Part shown: piece by piece, positions 47,145 through 57,400 of the stretch
Layout of the letters: each line of letters begins with the position of its first letter
How positions within the stretch are numbered: the first letter of the stretch is position 1
NCBI GenBank assembly: GCA_037783545.1
Contig: JBBELK010001383.1
Span: 46,078-110,077 of the forward strand
Direction: 5' to 3'
Source of the DNA: Henricia sp. BOLD:AAB3569
Lineage: Eukaryota > Echinodermata > Asteroidea > Spinulosida > Echinasteridae
DNA length: 64,000 nucleotides
Notes under the pieces: model-generated
What the model was told of the DNA's origin: nothing
The model's input: only the letters and a program-made list of their open reading frames with translations
Database searches by the model: none
Position numbers and translations under genes: made by a program

Positions 47145-47722
47145 ATGAAGCTACCAACGGAACCTCACTGCGCGTTGATATGCGGAAGGACGAAATCTGG
47201 CAAGACAAAGTTTATTTTAGATTTACTGTCGAGCGCGTATAAATACAACTTTGAATACGTGATAATTCTGTGCCCGACCGTGTTTAAAAACAAGACCTAC
47301 TACAATTACGAGTGGATAACGAGTGACGAGTACGTGGTGCTAAACGACTTAGACAGATTATATTTAAATCAGGCGCTCAGCGCATACAGAAGCGTCTTAA
47401 AGGGGTTTCACACACGGTTTATCATCGACGACTGCAGCGCTCGACAAGACCTAAAGTACCGCAATAGTCTGAAAGACTGTGAAAATTGCGAGTTGTCAAA
47501 TTTGGCGATGAGCGGGCGGCACGACAATCACTCTTGCTGGTTGCTTACTCAAAAATACAACAGCGTATTAAAATATTTTAGAAAGCAAACAGAGTGGATC
47601 GCCATGTTTTATTGCAAGGACGAGGGGTCGTTCAATCAGTGTATGAAAGGGAAAAAAAAGGAGTGCCCAGAGAAGAATTAGAAGAGATAGAGTACAAGCT
47701 AAAGAATATAAATTACAATTAA
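47145..47722 (+). pseudogene. Polinton copy B: A32/FtsK-like packaging ATPase
   Basis: The 178-codon frame 47145-47681 starts one base after the capsid stop. Walker A is GRTKSGKT (residues 14-21), Walker B is RFIIDD (91-96), and a sensor-like segment follows (SGRHDNHSCWLLTQKYNS, residues 123-140), the arrangement of viral DNA-packaging ATPases. The last few codons appear displaced: a terminal frame ends at 47720-47722 after a shift in the A-rich run near 47653. Only the extreme C-terminus is affected. Confidence 0.82.
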
Positions 47723-47849
47723 TATTGAAGACTGATCCGCCGGTAACGTACGACGTATTATAAATAATTACGTTTGTCGTTGTAAATAACTGCGTTTGGT
47801 ATTATAAATCAGTTGTAAAGCAATTAACTCGTTATACCAGATAGGAGTA

Positions 47850-48173
47850 TTGACGTTGCTATCTACAATTTCTTATCAGTTGTATAAGTTAAACGGCGAA
47901 TTAAATTATGTAAAAAAGCTATATAATAAAATAAAGTCTATATTTAAAACTAAAATGGAATTAGAAAGCGTATTGAGAGAAGGAAAACCGGATTTAAAGA
48001 GCAAAATGCTGGAAGTCATAGCCGCGGGTAAATCTAAAGCGTATCTCGGTAAAGACTACTCACAAAAGGAAGTCGAGATTATGAACGATGAGAAGCTGAC
48101 CAAACTCAATCAATTATATGAGGCTAAGATTGGGGAGGAGATGATAAAAGGACTCGGGTTGCCTCTACCCTAA
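47850..48173 (+). CDS. Polinton copy B: small orphan protein
   Basis: The open frame has its first ATG at 47955 (72 codons from there: MELESVLREGKPDLKSKMLE and onward, ending GLGLPLP). It is charged and helical with no recognised domain. Its stop lies inside the antisense of the polymerase fragment that begins at about 48165, so the natural C-terminus may have been replaced at the junction. Confidence 0.5.
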   Translation: MTLLSTISYQLYKLNGELNYVKKLYNKIKSIFKTKMELESVLREGKPDLKSKMLEVIAAGKSKAYLGKDYSQKEVEIMNDEKLTKLNQLYEAKIGEEMIKGLGLPLP

Positions 48174-49310
48174 ATTTACCGGTTATATGACAGTGGTCTC
48201 TCACTTTAGAGAAAGACTGCGTTTCGTTTTGACACTTTTCGCATAATTCGACCTCTTTAGCATTTATCTGTCTTTTCTTCGACTTTGGCAACTCGCACAT
48301 ACATTTTGATGGGTCTTGTTTTCTGATTGGATACTCGCAAATCCAACAATTTTGTTAATCATTAAATTTAGCCTCGTCTGATTCTGTGTAAATCATTTGC
48401 AAATTTTTGAGGAATTCTTCTACCGCGTTTTCGCCCCTATAATATTTTTTACTCATTATATGACCGTCGCACCTGACTACAACGTAAGACCACCCGCAAG
48501 CCACGTGTTTTTGAGTTGTGATGGTTGCGTTACCCGCTTTTTCTTTGTGAGGTACGATCAGCGATTTAAAGTCTGTGTAAATTAAAATTGGTGTCGGCAT
48601 CTTATGCTGCGTGTTTTATAACGTCTCTTCTACGATTATATCTGTCTAGTTCTGTAGACGGCATAACTATTCTACTGGCCTTTTGTTTAACCCCGAGCAA
48701 TCAATTTTGTGTTTGTCCAATAGTATTTGACTACTAAAATGACGTAGACAGCGGACGCAAACGTATTTCTTTTCTTTATGTTTGGTCTCGCTAAAAAAAT
48801 AGTTTGTTTAGATTTTTGATCCAGCAGTAGTGGTTTTTATCACCGTCTGAATATAGCATCAGGTTAATGACCTCGCCAGACTCACTTTCGGTAATGTAAA
48901 GCGGGTATATGCCATTCTTTTCGTCGTATCCAAACACGTTAATACTTAGGTCGTTTTGTTTTTCATATGTCATATTTTTAATTATTCATTACGCATGTTT
49001 TTACTTTGTCCTTAAATTTACCGAGAGCGGCTTTTAATGACCAGCGTATACACTCGTCGTCCGTGTTTTTAACGTTAACGACGGCCTTTCTATTTCCTAT
49101 GTACTCCGGTAATTCTATGTAAGAGCTTCCTCTGATCGGTCTGTACTCTGTAAAGTTTATATACAGCGTGTTTAGCTTGAGCACGGACCACCCACTCTTT
49201 TCCGTCTGAAATTCTTCTAGTTTTACGTTTAAATTTTCTATACTACTATTTAACGCCGGGCTAATGTCGCTATTATTTAAAACGAGTTTATTTGTTGTTC
49301 GGAATGTGAT
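48165..49310 (-). pseudogene. Polinton polymerase N-terminal part, in separate fragments
   Basis: Minus-strand fragments in order are: 49184-48978 (SSYIELPEYIGNRKAVVNV), 48973-48791 (INVFGYDEKNGIYPLYI, NHYCWIKNL), a C2H2-like finger near 48790-48690 (VCVRC...LLDKH), 48600-48355 (ILIYTDFKSLIVPHKEKAG, an Exo I-like segment with Lys where Glu is expected) and 48350-48170 (CWICEYP, then VRDHCHITGKF). These match the region preceding the exonuclease II/III part of Polinton polymerases. Several frame breaks occur. The orientation is that of copy A. Confidence 0.72.
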
Positions 49311-49869
49311 TTATTTTTCATCAGTTTCCCCCTGAGCGTTTAATTTTTTAAGAGTTACCCGTAAACCCAACTGGAAATTATAATTTGGTTTGTTCAGTAT
49401 AATTGAGACCATTGTTTTTATAATTTTATTTTTGTTGTCTCTGACGAAATTGACGTAATCTACATTCTCTCGATTAATGTTAATTTTATAATTTTGAATG
49501 ACGTTGGCAAAGCGCCTAGGCACTATCCCATCAAAGTCGACTGGCTTTATGTTCTCGCGGTGTAGCGGTTGCCAGTAATTTCTTAAAGACTCCGAATAAT
49601 CCCCCTTTGTATACTTGTTATTTTTACCTGTGGCCTCGCCCTTATTTACGTTATACTTGTCGATGAGCGATAACAGATTCTGTTTAGTTTTACCTCTAAT
49701 ATTTTTAAATTCATCCGCATACCGCTTAACCGTTTTTAGTAGTTGTCTTCTCGTTCCACTTTTTTTCACCGGCATCAATTACCGCCGGTAGATTTTTATC
49801 GCTAATAAATTTAACTAGACGTTTTTTGTTCCATCTAGAATATCCAGTAGGCTTATGTCCACGTTCCAT
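49311..49869 (-). pseudogene. Polinton 5' region: unknown basic protein, possibly SAP-like
   Basis: An ATG at 49869-49867 starts a short frame (RWNKKRLVKFISDKNLPAVI) reminiscent of a SAP/HeH DNA-binding helix pair. A second frame, 49778-49311 (155 codons), is Lys/Asn-rich and ends QGETDEK. They may be one gene broken near 49765, or the start of the polymerase gene. No firm family assignment. Confidence 0.45.
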
Positions 49870-49993
49870 TATATATATAAAAACATAATCTTAGAATATT
49901 TTTTGTTATTTATCTTTTTTTTTTGAGTCAATTAAATAGAAAAAAAATTTAATCTAATTTTTGGTTAAAATTCAGCGACGAAAACTGAGTGTA

Positions 49994-50059
49994 AGTATAG
50001 AAAAGGGAGAAACGCTAGTCGATTTTATAGATTGACGCAGTAACCCCCTTTTCTATACT
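49994..50059. repeat. Terminal-repeat-like hairpin at Polinton edge
   Basis: AGTATAGAAAAGGG (49994-50007) and CCCTTTTCTATACT (50046-50059) are exact inverse copies 38 bp apart. Polinton termini begin with AG and carry long inverted repeats, so this may be the element end next to the polymerase N-terminus. The matching opposite end and the 6-bp duplication were not found. Confidence 0.5.
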
Positions 50060-50189
50060 ACTTCTCTGTACTTCATCATCTCAACCCGGACATCCCAGCC
50101 TCATGTGGATGGTGCGGAGAACCGGGCTCAATCCAGCATCTTTACATCACCTGGCAAGCCATCCAACCGACCCTCACTTTGCTCCATCA

Positions 50190-51100
50190 CACTGCAAAAA
50201 ACGCGGTGTTAAATTTCTAACACCAAGGTTTTTTAATTCTTTGGGTGTTACATTTGTGTCAAACGACCACCGGTGTAATAGATTAACAGCAGAAAAAGTG
50301 GTGTAGAATTTGCATGGTGTTAAACTTAATAAACTGCGCCTGATCACAATGCATGACGCTTAGTATTCTAATCCCATTGGTTGATCTCAAGAAAATTATG
50401 GGATGTCGGTCACGTGTTCACTGCAAAAAAAAACATTTTTTATATAATGCTAAGAGAGCATGCGCGGAAATCCAGCTATTTTATTGGCTACAGGCGTTTC
50501 TGATCATTTTTCCGCGTTTAAGCATACAAACCATAATCCCCACGTTGTACTTATGGCTAGACTATCTGAATGTTTTCCTATGATATCGTCATTACTCCTC
50601 AGTATAGAAGGATGTGAAGAAATCATGAAACCAACCTGATGAAAGCAATGGTGTTTTGCCATTATCAATTCTGTTCAACTACGAACAGATCAGTGTTGAA
50701 ATATTTTAACACCAAACGCTGGTGTTATTTTACACCAAGGTTGTTAAATTTAACACAAGAGGTTTTGCAGTGCGTGTTTTATTTTAAAGTGGTTCCCCCA
50801 TTTTACACCAATTGGTTCGGCTTTTAATTCTGTAAGAATAAATCAACTGTATAGGTGTTACAATTTAATTCCACATTCAGGTGTCAATTAACACCAAAAT
50901 TCTTGCCCAAAATAAACACCAAGAAGAATACGTTGACACCGGATGGGGGTGTTAAAGTTTAACACCCTTCTTGGTGTTAAAAAATATTGATTCCCAAACT
51001 GGTGTTACTTAACACCCAAATCCTTGCCCAAAATGGATACCAACGAAGAATCAAATTTTACACCAGTGGTGTAGATTTTAACACCGCATTTTTTGCAGTG
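50190..51100. mobile_element. MITE with CACTGCAAAAAA ends
   Basis: The left end CACTGCAAAAAACGCGGTGT and the right end ACACCGCATTTTTTGCAGTG are inverted. The interior has many GGTGTTAA and TTAACACC words on both strands and no transposase. CACT termini suggest EnSpm/CACTA or Chapaev relatives. The target duplication is not clear. Confidence 0.8.
50419..50772. mobile_element. Second CACTGCAAA element nested in the first
   Basis: CACTGCAAAAAAAAACATTT at 50419 pairs with GGTTTTGCAGTG ending at 50772. The position inside 50190-51100 suggests nested insertion of a related element. The ends are less similar than those of the outer element. Confidence 0.55.
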
Positions 51101-51519
51101 CAGTTGCTCGAACCCCTTCTCCCTGCTACGCCAATGAACTTCGACCTCTACCGGGCCCTTATTCCGCACGCAAAGAGTCGCAGTAAGGAGGCAGTTCGAC
51201 TGTCCAATTTTCTCATCATCAGCTGCAAAAAACACCATTTATTTTTTGTATCGCACTTGTCATTTCGTAGACCCTCTCACCATCTGGAAATACCGCATCA
51301 AATCTAAAATTATATTTTTAAAAATCTAAAATTATATTTTAAAAAAACTATATATGAATCAGCATCTTGATTTCCAGTCAAATTTTCCCCAACCTTCTGC
51401 ATTGTTCAAAGGTCAGAAAAACCTTTCATAAAAGCTATTTCAGGCTGATATCCGTGCTTCGTGAAGCACATAAGCTCTAGTTGACTGTTACCGTGTTCTT
51501 TGGATTGTACGCTTCCTCT

Positions 51520-51838
51520 TTCATTCGCCAGACATAAGCAACATCCACGGCTACGGTACCTGTGCCCTTGGGCAAGGCACTCAACCCCACTTGCTCCATC
51601 CTTCGGAAGGGATGTAAAGCCGTTGGTCCAGTGTGTTAGGTAATGGAAACGCACTCTAAAGATCCCACAGCATTCTTTCGTGAAGAGCAAGGGGGATCAT
51701 CCCCGGTGTCTCTGGCCATTTCTAATTCTAATTCTTCATGGGTTTCCTCACGCTTGCGAGTGACAGTGCAATGAGCACTATTGAGGAATCCTTGGTATGA
51801 ATACCAGAAAGAAATAATAATAATAATAATAATAATAA
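51520..51838 (+). repeat. SINE-like repeat with (AAT)n tail
   Basis: A core GTGCCCTTGGGCAAGGCACT is similar to the minus-strand core of the SINE at 60034-60351 (CCCTGGGCAAGCCACT). It leads to GTGACAGTGCAATGAGCACT and an (AAT)n tail at about 51814-51838. A truncated inverted copy is at 27100-27205. A tRNA-like head was not identified. Confidence 0.65.
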
Positions 51839-52706
51839 TGTGCCCGAAAGGTTCCATGTTTGTCTCGTCTGACCACAGAATCGATGACCAGAAGCTTGGA
51901 TCCTTGTCCAAGTGTGCTTTATCGAAGGCCAGACGAGCTTCCCGATGTCTTTGCCTTAGGAGTGGCGTATTTCCAGGTTGGCGGCCATGGAGACCTCCCT
52001 GGTGCAATGTGTGCTGAAGTGTCTGCCTGGATATCTTGGTCCCAGACTTGCCAAGGCTGTCCAGGAGATCCTTTACGGTGAAGCAGGGATTGTTGCTGGC
52101 TTCTCGGCACACTTTTCTTGCCAGACTATATGCGACACTTTCGACTTACCAGGCCCTTTAAGGTTTCTCACTGTGTGGAACTCCTTGTACTTCCTAATTA
52201 TGCTCGGAACGGTGGAAACTGGCACTCTAAACTGCTTCGAAAGGACCTTGTATAGCATTTCCCTTCTTTGTGGCCATTGACAATAACCATGCGCAAGTCC
52301 TCACTGAGTTCTCTTTTCTTTGCCATGCTGACCAGAAACTGAGAATGAAGGCATCAACTCCCCTCATTTTATAGCCTACAAGCAGAGTGCTGTTATATGA
52401 CATTGTTTGATTTAAAAAATTGAACGGATATGTTAATGATTCAAATATTATGCAAACATGTTGGGATAACTGTTGAACAACAGATTTTGTAAGGGGTACG
52501 AATAATTTTGAACAGGCACAAAAAAGCAAATCTGGACATTACTATTGTTATGCAAATGATGCTGAGCCAAAATATGTGGTCTTGTGCAAGGCAGCAACCA
52601 ACTGTCCTAGGATGCAGTGAAAGTTCGAATAGTTTTTGGGATTGAGGAAATACGAACCTTTTTAAATTTGTCAATGGGTACGCATAATTTTGGGCACAAC
52701 TGTAGT
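51839..52706 (-). pseudogene. Tc1-type transposase remnant with one terminal repeat
   Basis: On the minus strand an ATG near 52327 starts MAKKRELSEDL, followed by helix-turn-helix segments at 52258-52073 (FRVPVSTVPSIIRKYKEF). The frame 52112-51840 has SRQTLQHTLHQGGLHGRQ and ILWSDETNMEPFGH with the second catalytic Asp. It is cut there by the (AAT)n tail of the SINE-like repeat, so the third catalytic residue is missing. The right end at about 52680-52706 (GGGCACAACTG) is the Tc1-type TIR. There is at least one frame shift near 52110. Confidence 0.85.
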
Positions 52707-52839
52707 TTGGCCCTTTGGAAAACAAACCCCAAAGGGAAATATTCAACATATCCATGTCCAGGGGATTGTCGATATTTCCCTTGCTTGTCCACTGAAACTA
52801 ACACAACATATGTTCAGCTTCATAGGCCTAACAGTTAAG

Positions 52840-53324
52840 AGATTCATCTTACGGTGCTTTGCTCCGTAACGACTAAAGTGAATGTTATTGGATGAAACAA
52901 GGAATCGTGTGGATTTCGGCTTTCTTCGTTATTTTGTTACCGGACTTTAATCGTTTGTATCTTTAATCTCATGTAATGATTTGCTAAAATTTGTACAAAC
53001 ACGCACCATTCGTGCAAAATAATGGAGCGCCTAGAACAACATCCTGAGAGGTCAGGGTATTTCCACTCCGCTAAGCGCCGTTACAATCCCCCGAGGAAAT
53101 GCACGCAAATCTGTGAAGTTAGGCGGCTGTTACGTCCAGCGAACGCACACATGAGTCATTTTGATGTAATTGGTCACGTTATGCTGAAAAGAAACGATTT
53201 CTATACTTTCCAGAAATTGTATTGGTTTTTTTTCTTTTTCTGTTGTTGTTAATTTTATGGCATCTTCGGCCCTTTATGCCATCAACTATACGGTTTTAGC
53301 TTTAACTATACTTTATTATCAACT
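52840..53324. other. No gene seen
   Basis: AT-rich, no supported exon. A TTTTTTTTCTTTTTCTG tract lies near 53226. Confidence 0.4.
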
Positions 53325-53498
53325 TGAGATGACGAAGAAGGAGTTGCAGTTTTAGAAGTGGGAGGAAAACCCCAGAGGAAAAACCCACGCGGTCAAGTAG
53401 GGACTGCAAACCCAATCCACATACACGCCCCGGATTCGAACCCGGAACGCCAGAGGTGAAAGGCGAGGAAAGAATCACTACGCCAACCCGACCGCCCC
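53325..53498 (-). repeat. tRNA-derived SINE
   Basis: On the minus strand TTGGCGTAGTGATTC (A-box-like) is followed 40-50 bp later by GGGTTCGAATCCGGGGC, a canonical B box within a pairing T arm. The body continues with GGGTTTTTCCTCTGGGGTTT. This is the promoter arrangement of an RNA polymerase III SINE. Confidence 0.7.
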
Positions 53499-53799
53499 TT
53501 TTTTTCTGTTTCCTTGCTCTATGATTTTTATGACTGTCCCATTCCAACCAACATTTCCGGCGACGATCTTATTTACTGTATCCTTGTGGTGCCATCTTGA
53601 CGAGTGGGTCGTCGGTGGGAGATGGCAAGCCGGCTAATACCTATGTCACAATTAAAGCGGAGGCCGGGCGGCGTGTGCGATTTATAGGCATCGGTCGGCG
53701 TGTAGAGGTCGGCGAAAGATCGCGCGATTGGGAGGTCACAGTCACAATTAAAAGTGCCCCGCACGCTGCCATGACGGAATGGGGTCGATTTCTTGGCCC

Positions 53800-54060
53800 G
53801 TTTATCGGCCGGTGTCCGGCAGGCCCTCGTCCGATGTCCGTCCGATGTCCTGCCGATGTCCTGCCTATGTCACTGCGATACCCCGGCCGATGTCTGGCCG
53901 ATTTCCGGCCGGGCGCCGCCAAGTCGGCCGGCGTCTGAGCAGCGTCTGGGCGGCGCCTGGCCGATATATGGATTGTCTGGGTTGTCAAAAATTTGGCCCG
54001 GAGCCCGCCCGATGTGTGCGATGCCCTGCCGGACATCGGCCAGGCATCGACCGATTTATT
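53800..54060. repeat. GC-rich island of degenerate CCGATGTCC units
   Basis: GCCGATGTCC, GCCCGATG and GGCCGATTTCC-type units recur with a period close to 10. The island is strongly GC-rich against an AT-rich background. It produces overlapping open frames on both strands, which is expected from composition and is not taken as coding. Confidence 0.6.
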
Positions 54061-54229
54061 CACGATCAGTTTTCGATGCAAAACGCCGCACCATGTTTTA
54101 AGTCCGAGTTAAAAGTAACTCGATGCCCGCCCGATGCCCAAAAATGACCCGGCAGCCGCAAGGAGTCCCGTAGGGTCCCGGCCGAAAATGCCTAGAAATT
54201 CGTCGCAAACTACTCGCAAACCCATCGCA

Positions 54230-54477
54230 AGCTAATTGTGACTGGGGTATAAGCCATGAACCAATTTAACTGCGGCTGCTGTAGTGTCAGCAGATGACTT
54301 ATGGTTGAGGGGGAGAAGCGATGTGAATTATAGGTAAAGGTCGCTGGGTCGAACCGGAAATATCGTGATGTCGTCCTTAGGTGATGCCCAGGCTTCCCAG
54401 TGCTTCCAGGCGGAAGAGTAGGTTTTCGTGGTGGAGGACGCCTTGGCCGAGAGGAGTAATAATAATAATAATAATAA
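54230..54477 (+). repeat. Short repeat ending in (AAT)n, inserted at array edge
   Basis: Non-coding sequence ends in GGCCGAGAGGAGTAATAATA and an (AAT)n run at 54452-54477. It then joins directly to the middle of a type-B array unit (CTAGAAGTATGTCTGTTGAT), so it marks an insertion or the array edge. Confidence 0.5.
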
Positions 54478-57400
54478 CTAGAAGTATGTCTGTTGATAAC
54501 AGAGCATATGGCTTTCCGCTTTTTGTATTGTTTATGTTTGTATGCATGTAAAACTGCATGCTGTATAATACTACATGTACACTCTGTACACTCTGCTACC
54601 AGTTTTAAATGACAAGGCAGCCTCGTTTTTGACCAAGAGGAAGCAAGATTCAAGGTCAATGTCTGTGCATAAATTTTAGACCTTGGATAGTCATTACCAG
54701 TATCGAAGGAAACAAGTTCGTATCTCAAACGGTTGAATTTTTACAGATTTTTGAATTTGTAAGGCATTCAATTTCAGGCGCATGTAATCGGACACCTGGT
54801 GACGTCATCAAGATGTAACATCTTTGGTAAAGTACTTTACTATGGGTTCCTTATTGTGACCAGGTTTGATGATGATCAAAGCTTTGCAAGCGACCCTTAG
54901 ACCAACGATACAGACTGTGGTTTGTCTATGGGACTTGGGTATAGTGTATGCATGTTTATGTACACTCATATATACTGCACTGTGTGTATGCTGTAGTATA
55001 GGTTGCTAGATTAAAAAAATTAATAACAAATCAACAAATGACGTCACACTAATGTAACTTGGTATGTTATATGTTAATGACCAAGTCTACGTCCCTGCAA
55101 GGTTTCAAGGTCATACGACCAATAGAGGAAGTGAACGACCTTGGCTAATGTATGCTGCACAAACGCGCTTATTTGATGACGTCATCGTTACGCTACCAAA
55201 TTTTGCTGATAATATGCATTAGATTAAGTCACAACAATACTAAAACACAAAATTTGACCTCCATCGGCCTTTTCGTTCTCTAGATATAGCCGTTAGAAGA
55301 ACGCATGTTCAACTGAGTGTAATTTGACACCTAGTGACGTCATCAAACTTTTGAAGGTATGGGCATGTTCACTGACCCTCAGTGAACATATGCACCAATT
55401 TTGGGCCAATTTGCAAAAACTTCGCCACAGACATCTCTTCAAAATGCGTTTTGGCCATTTTTCAACTTGCCGCTAGAGGGCGCTCTTTCGTACGACGACT
55501 TAACTTTTGGTATTTTTTGAATGCCCAAGGGGTCTTGAGACTAACACCTTTGACCCGATCTCGGAATCTGCTACCAGTTTTAAATGACAGGGCAGCCTCG
55601 TTTTCGACCAATAGGAAGCAAGATTCAAGGTCAATGTCTGTGTACGGAATTCAGACCTTGGATAGTCATGACCATTGCCGAAGGAATAAAGTTTGTATCT
55701 GAAACGGTTGAATTTTTACAGATGTTTCAATATTGAAGGCCATATATTTCAAACGCTTGTAATCTGACACCTGATGACGTCATCAAAATGTAAACACATT
55801 TGTGCAGTACTTCATAATGAAGTGATTGTTGTGACCAAGTTTGATGATGATCCGAGCTTTGCAAGTGACCATTTTGCCAGGCCGAAAGACCATGCGCTTT
55901 GTCTATGGGGTTTTGACGGAAGAATAAAAAAAGCTAAACTAGAGGTATGTCTGTTGATAACAGAGCATATGGCTTTCCGCTTTTCTTTTTTTGTATGTTT
56001 GTATGCATGTAAAACTGCATGCTGTATAATACTACTTGTACAATATAAATACATACCGTACATATACATGTACAGTATGCAGTGACAAGATTCAAAAATT
56101 CATAATAAATCAACAAATCATGCATGTCATACTAATGTAACTTGGTATGTTACATGTTAATGTCCAGGCACCTGATAGTTTTCAAGGTCATACGACCAAT
56201 GAAGAAAGTAAACGACCTTGGTTAATGTATACTTGAGGAACTCTTATTTGATTACGTCATCGTGACGTCACAATATTTAGCTGATAATATACATTTGACC
56301 AATTCAAAATACGTTTTGGTCTTTTTTCAACTCGTCACTAGAGGGCGCTGTTTCGTGTGACGACTTAACTTTTTGTATTTTTTGAATGCCCAAGGGGTCC
56401 TGAGACTAACACCGTTGACACGATCTCGGCATCGCTTACCAGTTTTAAATGACAAGGCAGCCTCGTTTTCGACCAATAGGAAACAAGATTCAAGGTCAAT
56501 GTCTCTGCATGAAATTTAGACCTTGGATAGTCATGACCAGTGCCGAAAGAATAAATATTGTATCTCAAACGGTTGAATTTTTACAGATTTTTCAATTTGT
56601 AAGGCATTAAATTTCAGACACATGTAATCTGACACCTGGTGACGTCATCAAGATCTAACCTCTTTGGTATAGTACTTTACTATGGGTTCCTTATTGTGAC
56701 TAAGTTTGATGATGATCCAAGCTTTGCAAGCGACTCTTCTAGCACCGAGACAGACTGTGTGCTTTGTCTATGGGATAGTGCAGATGTATGCATATTGTAC
56801 ATGCTTATGTACACTCGTATACATGTATATACTGCACTGTGTGTATGCTGTAGTATAGGTTACCAGATTCAAAAATTCATAACAAATCAACAAATGACGT
56901 CACACTAATGTAACTTGGTATGTTATATGTTAATGACCAAGTCTACGTCCCTGCTAGGTTTCAAGGTCATATGCCCATTAGAGGAAGTGAACGACCTTGG
57001 CTAATGTATGCTGCACAAACGGGCTTATTTGATGACGTCATCGTTACGCCACCAAATTTTGCTGCTAATATGCATTAGACCAAGTCACAACAAACCTAAA
57101 ACACAAAATTTGCCCTCCATCGGCCTTTTCGTTCTCTAGATATAACCGTTAGAAGAACGCATGTTCAACTGAGTGTAATTTGACACCTGGTGACGTCATC
57201 AAACTTTTGAAGGTATGGGCGTGTTCACTGACCCTCAGTGAACATATGCACCAATTTTGGGCCAATTTGCAAAAACTTCGCCACAGACATCTCTTCAAAA
57301 TAGGTTTTGGCCATTTTTCAACTTGCCGCTAGAGGGCGCTCTTTCGTGTCACGACTTAACTTTTGGTATTTTTGGAATGCCCAAGAGGTCTTGAGACTAA

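Noticed and set aside
53597-54147. Overlapping open frames in the GC-rich island
   Set aside because: Several frames on both strands are open at once and consist of repeated short words, as expected from GC-rich, stop-poor repeats.
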